NCBI GenBank assembly: GCA_905250125.1 | Contig: CAJNOL010000445.1 | Span: 1 to 64,000 of the forward strand | From: Rotaria sordida | Lineage: Eukaryota; Rotifera; Eurotatoria; Philodinida; Philodinidae | Direction: 5' to 3' | Length of the DNA stretch: 64,000 bases | Shown: positions 22,569 to 35,600 of the stretch, piece after piece | Position numbering within the stretch: position 1 is the first letter of the stretch | Layout: every line of letters begins with the position of its first letter | Notes under the pieces: model-generated | Database searches by the model: none | What the model was told of the DNA's origin: nothing | What the model saw: the letters and a program-made list of their open reading frames with translations, nothing else | Program-made: the position numbers and the translations under genes

Positions 22569-25173
22569 ATGGCTATTAAGCGTAAAGATTTTCAAAAGAC
22601 ATCATCAACTATACTTGAATTTTTACTTAAATTACCTGATGAAGAAACAAGTTCACGTTTACGTGATACACTATTACATGCTCTTCATTTTTTACAACAA
22701 TATTATTTAATATTACAAAAACGTGATAAAGAACAAAAACCATTACAATGGACAATTGAACGTGGTTTAAGTCCATTAACACCATTTCGTGAATTACCCG
22801 ATAAATTTCAATGGCCATGGATTGATGTTGAATCAAATAAAGTTAAACAAATAATACCAAAACATTCATTAAATAATTTTGTTAATTTATCACCAATTAT
22901 TGTTGCTGTACGTGAAGGTGATTTACGATATGTTAAAGAATTATTAAATTCTGAACCTGAATTAATTGATTGTGTTGATTCATTTGGACGAGATTTATTA
23001 ACTTATGCTGTACAATATCAACAAATAAATATTTTAAATTATTTATTAGATGAATATAAATTATCAATTAATATAAATATTCAAGCTAATGATGGTTCAA
23101 CATGTTTACATCGTGCTTGTTATACAGATAATGAACAACATTCAAATATTGAAATAGTAAAAATTTTATTAGAAAATAATGCTGATGTTACTAAACAAGA
23201 TGTTCATTTACGTTCACCATTACATTGGGCAGTTTTAGGAGAAAATATTGATTGTTTAAAATTATTAATTGAATATAATGCTAATATACATATTAAAGAT
23301 ATTGATGGTATGACACCAGCTATGTGGGCATGTCATCTTGATCGTTATGAACATTTTAAAGTAAGATTTTTTTTTTCTAAAACAAAAAACAAAATTAATT
23401 CTTTTCTTTTTTAATAATAAAACAAAAAAGGAATTATCTCGTTATATGAATGATGTCATAGAAAAAGATAATGATGGTCGAACATGGATTCATCATAGTG
23501 CAAGAAAAACAGAACCATTAGAATGTTTAAAATATTTATTATCATCTGAATCAATTTTATTACGTGATAATGATGGACGAACATGTTTACATGTTGCTGC
23601 TGAACAAGGTTCTGTTCATGCTTGTCGTCTTATATTTCAAATGAGTGAACAAACAAATAATCAATCTTACATACATGATGGTGATAAATGTCGTCAAACT
23701 CCACTTCATTTAGCAACAAAACATGGTCATGCTCGTGTATTAAAAGAATTATTAGATCATGGTGCTGATCCACATCTTAAAGGTATTAAAAAACAATATT
23801 TTTCTCGCATAATAATAATTGTTTATTATATATTGTCTTAAGATATTCATGGTATTTCTGCCTTAGATTATGCTCAAAATCGTGGTCTTTATTTTTGTCG
23901 AAGTGTTTTTGAAGTTTATTTACGTGAAAATTCAAATAATAATATTAATAGTCGACCATCAACTAATTTTAGTTTTAATAATAATAGTACATTAAAAATG
24001 AATAGTTATGATGTAACACCTACACCACCAGTTAATGGTCATGCAACATATATTCGTCGTAATGGTTATCGTCCTTTAAATAAATCATTACCAATAGGAA
24101 ATGATCTATTACCTAGTGTATCAATTGAACAATATTCACGTAAAAAAAATTATCCAAATTCATCATCAATTCGATCTGATAATGAAAAAGATTCAAATCA
24201 ACCATCATCATCATCAACCAATATTTCAATTAATGGACCACCTATTAAACCACGGAAAAGTTCAACAATATCACATACTAAAAATAATAATTTATCAAAA
24301 TTTCGACAAAATCATAATCATATTATTATAAATTCAACTCATTCTGAAGATGATGATAATGATGATCGAAGTGATGCAAATAGTCTTGCAGGTCATGGTA
24401 GTGATGGTGATTTTGATGATGATGATCAATTATTAGAATATGATAGATCAAATTCTCGTCTTTTATCACGTTATAATGATAAACGATTTCAACAACAAAC
24501 AAATTCTAAACAATTAAATAAAAATTTAATGTATGATGATTATCATTTTCTTGATGAACAACAACAACAACAACAACAACAACAATTAACATCTAAAAAT
24601 AAATCAAAACAACAAATTCGTACAATAATTAATAAAGATTTATCTCAATCAACCTCAAATCGACTTAAATCAGGTTCAAAATCAAGCTCAACTGAATCTA
24701 TACCAGCACTTGATTTAACAGTTGCTGGTCAAAAATTATTTCGAACAAAACAAAAACAACAACAACCTGAAATATATTTTACGAATTATTTACCTACATC
24801 AAATGTTATGCGACCCCCAAGTGGTCGTTTAAAACCAATTAATAGTGCTAAATCAACAACATCATCATCTTATACAGATGAATTATCTTTAATATCAAAC
24901 AAAACATTAGAAGATGTTACGAATAATGTTAAACAATTATCATCAACTAAAACACATCTTTATAAAAAAAAACTTATACCTTTAGTTAATGCAAATGATG
25001 CAATCGTCAAAAAATATTCATATCGTTCATCTACTGATCAACAACAACAACATATTGTTGAAGATATATCTTCAGACAGGTCAGAAGAAACAAGTGCTAC
25101 TGGGAGTACTAATGGAGCACGTCGAGATATAAAACCGTCCAATGTCAGTGACAAATGCTCAAAATATCATTGA
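22569..25173 (+). CDS. Ankyrin-repeat protein with a polar low-complexity tail
   Basis: Three exons (22569-23360, 23431-23782, 23843-25173) encode 824 aa. Residues ~1-90 form a unique N-terminal region (KDFQKTSSTILEFLLKLPDE). Residues ~95-410 hold about eight ankyrin repeats; clear units include DGSTCLHRACYT, RSPLHWAVLGENIDCLKLLI, DGMTPAMWACHLDRYEHFK, DGRTCLHVAAEQGSVHACRL and QTPLHLATKHGHARVLKELL. The remaining ~410 residues are rich in Ser, Asn, Gln and Asp, with a Gln9 run, an acidic DDDDQ stretch and no recognised domain. Likely a scaffold protein; partners cannot be deduced. The repeat order recalls ANKRD55 and inversin-type proteins, but orthology is not established. The stop lies 192 bp before the RASGEF1 start, and a splice variant joining the two genes cannot be excluded. 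Confidence 0.85.
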
Positions 25174-25365
25174 TATCAATTTTCATTTTTTTTTTAAATA
25201 TCGTCATGCTTTCTTCATTTTTTTTTTTGTCTTGTGTGTATATATATATATTTGATATGATAATAACGAAGAATAATTCGTGTTTTTAAGTGAATGAATG
25301 AATGAAATAATTTTTTTTTTCTTTGTATCAATAGAGTATTATTGTTTTTTTTTTTATAGCTTATT
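25174..25365 (+). promoter_or_regulatory. Ankyrin-RASGEF1 intercistronic region
   Basis: 192 bp of T-rich sequence between the two co-oriented genes, ending in a pyrimidine tract and AG at 25358-25359, then six bases and the ATG. It could be a trans-splice site of an operon or the end of a 5' UTR intron. Confidence 0.4.
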
Positions 25366-28300
25366 ATGAATGGTACTATGCATAGTAATGATCCATCCAC
25401 TGGCTATTATACTGGTAATAATCCAATGCAAACATCTTCTAATGAACAATATCCATCTACATTTACACCAAATGTTCATCTTCATCAATTATTTTTATCT
25501 ACGAAACATAATAATGTTAATTCCGGACAAACATTTAGACCAGTACCAATAAAATTAAATAATTTTAATCAACATAATAATATACAACAACAACAAACAC
25601 CAAATAATTTAAATGTATATAATTTTGAAAATGGTGGATTATCTTCAACAGCATATTATGATCGTATTCATGCTCAAGTTCGATCAAATATTCCTATTTA
25701 TCAATATCAAAATTCTACATCAACAACTAATTCAACTAGTCATTATCAATATAATAATTCATTATCATCAATTCCATCTAGACAACCAACACCTGCCATA
25801 CCAAATGATCAAACAGATTCAACATTTTCAGTTATATCAGCACCTAAAACAAATGGACAATCAACTGTATTTCAAGTAATTCATTAGATTTTATCTTAGA
25901 CTTTATATAAAAGATTGACATCGAAAGAAAATTTCACTGATTATATTACAATTATGATTTATGAATAAATTCTTTTAAGCATTGACATGTATCCAAATAT
26001 TGCCTCTTTATAAAAAAGCTATTAGCGCAATCCCTTGCGGAATTAAAAATGCGAAACACAATGGACCTATTGTTACTAATTAAATGGACATCGTTTTGTT
26101 CCATTTCTTCAAGATAGATTTGTAGCTTACCATTTATTTGATGCTTCAAAACTACAGTTTCTATGTCACAGTTCGTGATGGTCTCTGAGAGTTCTCTGTC
26201 ACGGTCTGTGATGGTCTCTCTGTCACAATCTTGTGATGGTCTTTCTATCACGGTCTGTGATGGTCTCCGGGAGTTCTCTGTCACGGTCTGTGATGGTCTC
26301 TCTGGGGTTCTCTGACACGGTCTGTGATGGGTCCGGAGGTTCTCTGTCACGATCTGTGATGGTCTCTAGGAGTTCTCTGTCACGGTCTGTGATGGTCTCT
26401 CTGGAGTTTTCTGTCATGGTCTGTGATGTTTTCTAAGGATTCTCTATCACGACCTTTGATGATCTCTCAAGATTCTCTGTCGCAGTCTGTGATGGTTTCT
26501 GGGGGTCCTCTGTCACGGTCTGTGATGGTCTCCTGGGTTCTCTGTCACGGTCTGTGATGGTTGTGGAATTTCTCTGTCACAGTCTGTGGAGGGAGAAGGA
26601 AGTAGGTCCAAAAATTTTTACCCTATACACTTCAACACTCCTTTCAGATCGTTTTTCACAAAATGATATTGCATTTTTCGCTAGTATATGTGTTAGTAAG
26701 TGCGAAACCAGAACTAAAAATTTTTCTGACCGGAGTCAAAAACGATTGGTCCCACTCATTACTCCTTATAGAACATTAGCAGCGATGTCCATTTCATTTT
26801 GAAGAGTACAACACAAACGATCAAAATACATATTGTAAATTTGAGATGGACTCTATAAATTTGTCTTTTCTTTTTTTTTCAGCCTTCAATATCTACTCCA
26901 GCAACATTTTCTCCAATACCATCAATTGATTTTTCAACATCTAATCAAATAACAAGTGATGATGATCCGTCACTTGATTATTTAAATTATTCAATGGATT
27001 CACTTATCCAACGATTAGTACCAACTGATACTTATATTCCGAAGGTTTCACCAAACAAAAAAAATTTTTTTTGTTTAACCTTTGTTGAATTCCTTCCTTT
27101 TTCTTTCTATAGCAATCATTTATTTATCCAATGCTCTTGTGTTCACGAATGAATATTCGACCAAGTTTATTATTTAATCAATTAGCACGTTTAACAATAA
27201 AATCAATAACAAATTTAACATTCGTATGATTGAAAGAAAAATATTTTTATTTTAATATTAATTTATATTTTATTTGTTTTTTTTTAAAGGATCAAAGTGT
27301 TCGAACAATGAATAATTTTCTTTATGTTCTATCACAATGGACACGAACATTTCCATATGATTTTCGTAATAGTGAAATGATGTCACAACTTGAAGATCTT
27401 TTTAAAAAAATAACTTCTTTTGAATCAAGTCTTCAATCAGATGTACAACATATTTATAAAAAACTTCGTTCAAAAGTATATATACTTAATTATCAAAAAA
27501 AATTTACATGATATTCTTTTATTTATTTAGCTTAAAGCATTAGATAGTTATGAAGAATATATTCGACAATTAAATAAAAAAACTACGTCTAATCTAAATC
27601 AATCAGCATTAGTTGTAAGTTAATTATATTATTTAAAAAAATAAAACTTTTGTTTTCTTTCTTAGACGGACATTATGAATGAATGTTCAACATCAATATT
27701 ATTCGCTCAACAATTAACTCATATAGAACTGGTATTATTATTGAATAACTCGACTATATTTTTAATTTTGTTTATTTTCGTAGGATAGATTAAAACCAGT
27801 TGGTGCTGAAGAATTAATACAATATTTTATAATGAAATTAGCATCCGAAGAAGCTCGAGCACATCCAAATAGAAATTATTCAATTGAATCATCAACATCA
27901 AATATTGAATATTCAAATAATCAAACACAAGCTTTAGTACATGATAAAAAATTAACATTTTGTCTTGAAGCTTATATACAATGGTTTAATAGATTAACAT
28001 TTTTTATTACAACAGAAATTGTTAAACATACACAAAGACGTTCACGTGTACGATTAATTAATTATTTTATTGATGCTGCTTATGAATGTTTTCGTATACA
28101 AAATTTTAATTCTATGATTGGAATACTTGGTAAGATGATTTTATTTGAAAATATTTTTTTTTGGCAAACTTTTTTTCAATTTTCATCGCAAAATGATCTT
28201 CTATCACTTTTTTTTTTTTTTTTTTAGTGTAAATTCTTCATTCTTAGGCTATCACTCTCAAGTACTATATTGATGTCGACAGGAAATAGAGTGTTCTTGA

Positions 28301-29786
28301 GAAAAATAATATTTTTTGCCTCTCGACAAAAGTTTTTCTTTTTTGAGTCCCCTGTCAAGATTTACTTATATCTCAATAGTTAAAACTCATAGAACAAAAA
28401 AAAAAAAGAAATCAAAGCATATATCATTCTTATTCTAATTTAATTTTTTTTTTGTTTTTATTAATTTATCTTTAGGTGGTTTAAATATGCAACCAATAAG
28501 ACGATTAAAAAGAACTGTAAATAAATATATATATATTTAATTCTTAAAATGAATAAAAATTCGAATATTTTTTTAGTGGGAAAAAATTCAATTAGAAAAA
28601 TTTCAACAACTTGAACAGTATATGGATGTATCAAAAAATTTTGCTACATATCGTCTTATACTTAAAGTAGCTATGGAAGAAGCTGAAAAACATGGATGGA
28701 AAACAGATAAAATTGTTATACCATTTACTAGTATTATTTTACAAGATGTTTATTATATAAAAACACATAGTAAAGATTATACAACAGCTGGTGGAATTAA
28801 TTTAAAAGTGATTGGTTTCTTTTTTTTTTTCTATTTATTTAATCAACAAAAAATATTTAACTTTTATTTTGATTTTTCTAGAAATATTATTCAATGGCAA
28901 AATTTATTTCTGAAGAATTTGTACAATGTAAACAGAGTAAAGTATGTTATATAATACAAAGACATTTAATTCGATGTCTTCTTAATAATATAACAACTTT
29001 TATAGTTTGTACTCTTAAAGATTAATTTATTAAGGTTGAAATATATAGTTCAAATAAAAATTCTCTAGAGATTTACATTTAGTTACATTAATAAAACAAT
29101 TGTTTACTTAATAACTTTTTCAGTGTAAAATAGCATCAATAATGATTAATGTGGAATTTTTTTTTCATATACTACAAAGGAAATAGGTTTTTCTAATGCG
29201 CAGAAATATTTACCACGAAAGCAAGTGTGTTGGGTGTACATCTATTCAATAATTGAAAATTTTTTGAATAAAAATATGTTCCTATACAATTCCCCCGTTG
29301 TCACCATTCTTGAAACTTTCACTTAGTCTCTGATCGTCTGATGTGTTTTCTATAATTGAATATCTTATGTTTAGTAACATAGAAATAAGAACAATAAGAG
29401 CATGAAATTGTGTCATAGCGAACTGACATTTCTTAAACTATTGTTCTTTTATGAATAAATCGATTAAACACTTTCGAATTTGTTCTCTAATTACTATTTT
29501 TATTTTTTGAAGTGTTCATTTGAACGAAACGATGTCATTATTAATTATATTATTACATCTCCAACATTCAATGAAGATTGTAAATTTTATTTTTTAAATT
29601 ATTTTAGTTATTAAGTTTTGTTTTTGTTTTATATAGCTCTAATGCTCGCATCATTCGAATGTGAACCACCAGCAACTGCTAGTGAAAAAGAAAAATATAG
29701 AGCATTACAGTAAGTAAAAATAAAAATAAAAAATTATTTATCTTTTTTTTTAATTTTATTGTAGAAGATCTTTGAATACATTATAA
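25366..29786 (+). CDS. RASGEF1: RasGEF domain-containing family member 1 (RASGEF1)
   Basis: Guanine-nucleotide exchange factor for Ras-family GTPases (the vertebrate family favours Rap2). Thirteen exons: 25366-25875, 26883-27044, 27113-27223, 27290-27475, 27531-27614, 27666-27731, 27784-28129, 28476-28516, 28577-28807, 28882-28941, 29513-29579, 29637-29709, 29765-29786; 652 aa, all phases consistent. Exon 1 is a Gln/Asn/Ser-rich extension (170 codons) not seen in vertebrate members (~480 aa). The RasGEF-N region follows (SMDSLIQRLVPTDTY, LSQWTRTFPYDFRNSEMM). The catalytic CDC25-like domain starts at FAQQLTHIEL and includes EAYIQWFNRLTFFITTEI, LINYFIDAAYECFRIQNFNS, KIVIPFTSIILQDVYYI and the final SLMLASFECEPP. 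The last exon gives RSLNTL after a GTAAGT donor overlapping an apparent TAA. Intron 1 contains a minisatellite. An acceptor-like T-tract ending ATAG lies 6 bp before the ATG. Confidence 0.93.
26163..26590. repeat. Minisatellite, about 14 units of 24-34 bp
   Basis: Consensus CTCTGTCACGGTCTGTGATG followed by GTCTCT and a variable GGGAGTT-type tail. Each unit contains the small inverted pair TCAC...GTGA. Unit length varies from about 24 to 34 bp and several units carry point changes. It lies in RASGEF1 intron 1 and stays open in several frames on both strands because of its repeat structure, which does not indicate coding. Confidence 0.85.
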
Positions 29787-31399
29787 TGAAGAATTTCCAA
29801 TGAAGTCGTTCTATCTCATATTTCACATAATTTTCTCTTTTTTTTTTTATTATGTAACTTCTGCTCATCTTTTCTATATATTTGCAATACAGTTACTGTC
29901 TCAATAACTTAAGCAACAAAGTACTTTTTTTTTTAAATTTCTGAATCTTTATATATATATATATCTCTTTTGCATATCATAATTTGCTCAAATGATTGCA
30001 TTGACAATAAAACTTCTTTTTTTTTTTATTCTTTTGGTAAACTAAACTATACGTTCTTCAATATGTGTATAAATAGGGGTTCTAAACTTCTTACTTCTTT
30101 TTTTTTTTTTTTACTATTGATGCTGCTATTAGTGCTCGAATACTCGATCTATCGTGTCATTCCATTCTGTATACAAAAAATTAGTATTACGTGTATGTAT
30201 ATCAAAAGTGAATTTACTATTCCACATGTTTTTTTTTTCATTTGTAAGCACTATGTTCTCTGTTTCTCTATTCATTAAATGTATTTGAATCAAGAAACAA
30301 TAAACGTGATTATTATTCTGTCGTATTCGTTCTTTTTCAATTACATGCCAATATATATACATAAAACATTTGTCGTATTAAATTCAATATTTAGGAACAA
30401 TCATATGCTGATCTTTTGATGTCTAACGTGCTATTTACGACAATTATGAATACCTATTGTATTGAAAGAACGAAATCAAATTCTTTTTTTTTCTTTCTCA
30501 CCATTCAAATATATATATATATGTATGCTAGAATAAAAAAAATAATTGTTTTCAACAATGTTGATTGAAAGAAAGAGATGCCGCCAACGAAAATATATAG
30601 AAACGATCAGGTGTATATATATATATATATACATATTTTTTTTTTTTATGGACTACAATTGTAAAGTAGTTAAACACACGTAATGTGATCGGCAAGAGAC
30701 GAAAGTTGCATGTTTTGTTTTTCTTTGAGATTGGATTTGATGACTATAATAACGAACAAGCAATGGAGGAAAAAAAAAAAGTAAGACATATTTCAACATG
30801 CTTCGTCACTTCACTAAATGATGGTTGTCGCCTGCTGTGGCTTACTCTGTACTTTTTTTTTTTTTGCATATATTCATATTTGCTTTTAACAGAAGTATTC
30901 TAATCATGTGTATTAGCGGGTATGTATGTATGTTATCAGATGGTAGATTAATTTATGTTCAGAATATTTTTTTAGTCAAATATTTGTACGAGTTGCCTCT
31001 TTGGTATTCAATCTTTATGACTGTTTAATTTAAATCTCATAAAGCTTAAATATCGGAGGATGACTCGAACAAAGAAATGACGATTGTATGATTTTGAAAA
31101 TTTCTGTTTTTTTTTTTTTTTTTTTCATTGTTATTCTTATTTAAATTTAAATGAACGAAACAACAGATGCAGATATAGGAATTATTATAAGAGACGAATT
31201 CTAGATATACATTCAAACGAAAAGAATATTTGCTTTTTTTAGATATACTTTTTTTTTTTTTTTGTTTTTTTGACATGTTTTGCTGTACTTCGGCTTCTTT
31301 ATTATATGCTTTTTCTGACATGATGATGACGTTTTTGAAGAACTTAGAGAAAAGATTCTTTTACACATCGATTTTGTTTTTTTTTTTTGTGTGTATTGA
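29787..31399. other. Convergent intergenic region
   Basis: 1.6 kb between the ends of RASGEF1 and the secreted-protein gene. It contains homopolymer A/T runs and (TA)n microsatellites (about 29951-29964, 30509-30522, 30613-30630). Presumed 3' UTRs; no gene seen. Confidence 0.5.
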
Positions 31400-32645
31400 T
31401 TATGATAATGGTGATTTATTCATCCTTTGTTGATCGATGATCGATTCGACGTCAGACGATTTGGAAAATTCTAATGGTACGGACGAACGATAAATATTAG
31501 GTGTAGTAGAAGGCAATGATGATAAAAGAGATGATGATTCTTTTGATAATGGCTCAGATAATAAGGATGAAAATGATAGAATACGTTGGCAATAGTTAAA
31601 ACCAGGATAAGATTTGCAAAGACGTTTAATTTCAGGGTATCGCTAAAATAATAAATAGATGAAAAAGAAAAAAACCATTTAATAATAGTAGATAGAAAAA
31701 AATAAAAAAAGAAAAGATTTCAAGATTATAATTTATCATACTCCTCGCTGAATATCTTTTAATGTTTGATTACAAAACCGATGTGTTTCTATTGAATTTT
31801 TTTCTGTACTTGTCATACATATTTCGAGAATCATTTTTTGTTTGAGCTAAACAAAAGAAAAAAAGAATTTTTTTTTTTTTTTTCTAATATAAATATTTAT
31901 TTAACTAAACATACGTCTATATCTGTATCCGTCTCCTCTCGATTTTGATATAATTCGTTCTTTTTATAAAGACTTCGTACAAATCGACGAGACATTAATG
32001 CCTATTTTGAAAATAAATATTCAAAATTATTCTTTTTTTTTCTTTTTTGTCTATTTAAATTACGTGAGTTTCAATGTTCTGCTCTGCCAATATATATCGA
32101 TTGATATTGTCACAATATCTATTTCCAGAACCGATCATTTTGCAATAATATGTTAAATATGGAAAACTCTAAATAAGAAAAACAAAATAGTCAAATATGA
32201 TCGAATGTTAATGTATCAGCAACAAAATCAACTCTTCTATTTTTTCTATATAATACTTGATGATGACTAATATGATCCATGATGTATGTTTTGATTTAAA
32301 AAGAAATTTGAGAGAAAAAAAATACTTACGCCCATAAGTGCCGATTGTAATGTTTGATCACAAAGATTTTGAATAAGCAATTCGATCTTATCGGCAGAGC
32401 ATGTGTTGACTATAAAACTGGTTAACTAAATATGAACAAATATTTTACCCTCAAAAGAAACTGGTTTAATATACATACATCATATTCAGTTAATTCGCGT
32501 TTTCGAAAGTGGTACTAAACAAAGAAATCAAATATTTCTAAATTTATAGATCTTTTTTTTTTCTGTCTAAAATTACCGTATATGCTGATTGAAACAAAAG
32601 AACGCCAATTGTAAATAACATAAAGGTAAATAGTTGAGCTTTCAT
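31400..32645 (-). CDS. Unrecognised secreted protein with two cysteine repeats
   Basis: Not recognised as any known family. Seven minus-strand exons (32645-32577, 32514-32479, 32425-32330, 32168-32064, 32001-31915, 31846-31742, 31642-31400), all phase 0, encode 246 aa. Residues 1-22 are a typical signal peptide (MKAQLFTFMLFTIGVLLFQS). Two repeats follow. Repeat 1 (exons 3-4) has CDQTLQSALMGSFP then YYCK and YC. Repeat 2 (exons 6-7) has CNQTLKDIQRGRYP then LCK and YC. Both have four Cys, the same 18-residue gap between Cys 2 and 3, and an intron at the same place after the glycine. They flank a linker with RR and KK pairs. The C-terminal ~60 residues are Ser-rich and Cys-free. Probably an extracellular disulfide-bonded protein or a processed precursor; its role is unknown. 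No single reading frame is long, so it is easy to miss. Confidence 0.75.
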
Positions 32646-35600
32646 TGCGATAAATGAAATAATGATGATGTCAATGAAGAGGAACCCAATATGAAAAAGG
32701 ATGAGGACGACCTGCAATAATCAAACTATGCGAATACAAATAATAATTTTAAATGCTTATACTCAAAAAACAAAAAAAAAGGTTTTCTTTCTTTCTGTTT
32801 TTTTTTGTTATTGCTGACTTTCTTGGCATGTTCATCTAGTCAAGCAAATGATGATCATTTGTCATTTAAATCTCTTTTTTTCTTCCCTTTTTTTTTCTCC
32901 TCCCTCAAAGACAATTGCAAGTCAGAATTGATTAGCCTGTTGGTAATTTTTGAAGCAGAATTATCATGTTCATCATCGCTATTATATGCAAAAAAAAATC
33001 TTACCAATCAGATAAATAGTAAGAATGATAAAAAAATATATGTTGAGCAGAAAAAAGAGAGAAAACAAAATAATAAAACTGTATTAGGATGTAAATTATA
33101 TTGTGTTCTATATCTATTTTCTTATTTTTTTTTTTTAATGTTGATTAGTTCACATCGCCTGTTCATCCCTTATTGTTGGTGCTCTCTCTTAATGATAGTT
33201 GAAAAACAAATGTGTAATAAGAAAAAAAAAAAACGATGAAAAAAAAAAAGGGAACATATATAGTTTTATGAATATGAGAATGACTATAATGATTGTCTAT
33301 TCGACGAAGAATTTATCATAACTTGGCAAAAGAAGATAACAAATAATATAGAAGAAATATAAGCCCAGGAAACTCATTAGTATAAAAGTGATCTTACTAT
33401 AGGATTATTTCACACATACTATTAGATCTAAAAGAAAAATGATGCGGAAGCACAAACATGTATGCCATATACATTGGTGTCTATATATGCTTCCTGCTTA
33501 TCTTATGTTCTGATTCTTTCGAAAAATAGCTAACTAACCAAATCATTCTATGATCAGTATACCAATGTCTTATATATACATACGAAAAAAAAAAGAAAAA
33601 ATGAGATTAACCAGTTGCTTTTTACTATTAATTACAAATATTTTTTCAAGCCAATTCTCTCTCGAGATAAACACCTACATAATCCGCAACCTAGAAGAAA
33701 TAATATTAATAATTATTAAAAAACCATGAACATTAATTAGTTCTAGGCGGTAACTTTATAATTACAGAACATTTATTATGCGTAACAAAAATAAAATAAA
33801 TGAAAAATATGCCCTGTCTTTTTATCTCGAAGGAAATAGTAAATGCCTAGGCAATAACGGTTTAAGTTCATTATTGTAGAAGAAAAGAATTATTTTTCCA
33901 CATGATTTCATTCAATAGTGATATTTACTCACTGATATTTATTCCAAAAAATCTATTTGATGGAAGAGAACAATAATAATTCTTTGATCATTTTCAGCTA
34001 CATTTAAGTTATTATTATTATTATTATTACTCAATTCAAATAAATAAATGAACTATTTACATACCAATATACTGAGGATTTGAACTGAAATTCTTCTTAT
34101 TTATTTGTATTTGTTGAATAGTTTTTTTCTCGATTTAAGAATGTATATCAAGGGGAATTAGAGAAGATTTGATTAAAAATAAATAATTCTAGTCAAATAC
34201 AATGAAATATATTACTGGCAATAATTATCTCAAACTCTCTAAACTATAATCAATAGGGAGAAGAAAAAGTAATTAACGAAAATCAACATTATTCTTTAAT
34301 GGGTGGAGAATGCATGAATGAATGAATGAATGTCATGAGGTGAATAATTAAGTAATAGATCCAATACTCAAGAGAATAACAGACATACTAACTATAAGTT
34401 GTACTCTTAAAAAAAAATAAACGTTCAACTCTAAGGCAATTATTATGAGAATAGAAGGAAAAAAAAACATATTGTGACTTATTAGTTGAAAAATTCATGT
34501 TTCTATACATGATGAACTTCCGTTTACTCGACTAGGATATAGTGTCGTCTCAGTTATGTGCATGTCTATCAATACTATTTTCTATCTTTCTTATTTCATG
34601 CTGATAGATGAATGATGATGATAAAAAAAAAATTTAGTAATTATTTAATTTCCTTCATTAAGTTTCACACTAGAAAATCTAGAGGTTAAAAACGTACCAT
34701 ATCTATTTAATGAGAAAAAGAAAAGCTTTTAGAAATAGTTCTACTTTTGATACATTAAATTTGTTATGAACTTTGACATTTATATTTTTTAAATTGAAAC
34801 GATCATTTATGCATTTTTACTTCAATAAAATTTCTATTGTGTTAAATATATTTCTTTTACTAAAAATTTTATCTTCGATTTATAGAAGGAAATAGAATAG
34901 GAAATTATTTATTTATTTATTTTTTTTTCAAATAAACTATTTTGTCTTGAGGTCATGTATTATATCATATTATCTTTGTGTGTTTTTTTTTATTATTATT
35001 ATTCTATTTTATATGTTAATATATATATATATATATAATCTAATCAAAAATACAAACATAGACACATATTTGTCCGAATCAGATTATCAACTAATAAAGA
35101 AAATCAATAATAATTTATTGTATTATTTAGTGAACGATTTTATTACGAGAAATATGAATGAATTTTTATGAGCCCACTGTTTCTTCAATCAAATGGAATT
35201 TTTACATCGAAATTCTTCGACACATAGTTATCTCTTATAAGCTTTATAAACTCTTGAAAATGTTTAATTGTCTAGATTTATTTCGAATTATATTTAATTC
35301 AATATGACATTTCATTTCTCGAATTCAATCATCCAAAATAGAAAAAAGATATCTATTAGATAGAAAATGATCAATCGATTCTCATTAAATAGAGATATGT
35401 CTTCATGATAGAAAATAAAACGATTGTAAAAATTATTTAACCTACAGCATTTTTATCTTTTATAGAAAATAATTAACGTTGAAATATGAAACAAGAAATA
35501 AACCAGTGCATCATCATTCGTGATTTTTCTATATCAATGTAATCTGAGTAGTTCTTGCTTATTGTTCTATATTGTTTAATTTCTTTACATTTAAACGATT

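Noticed and set aside
24101..25879. Extra plus-strand frames at 24101-24331, 25370-25552 and 25613-25879
   Set aside because: Out-of-frame shadows of the ankyrin tail and RASGEF1 exon 1; low-complexity His/Ile/Leu translations.
26223..26436. Open frames on both strands through repeats reading TDRDREL or MVSRSSLSRS
   Set aside because: They arise from the tandem minisatellite, whose units keep several frames open; not a protein gene.
29700..29712. RASGEF1 stop at the TAA following GCATTACAG
   Set aside because: The TAA lies inside a GTAAGT donor; splicing to 29765 adds RSLNTL, which matches the family's C-terminal RSSLLG-type ending.
32805..33239. A 144-codon plus-strand frame upstream of the secreted-protein gene
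   Set aside because: Broken up by homopolymer runs, no domain, codon use unlike real exons; likely chance.
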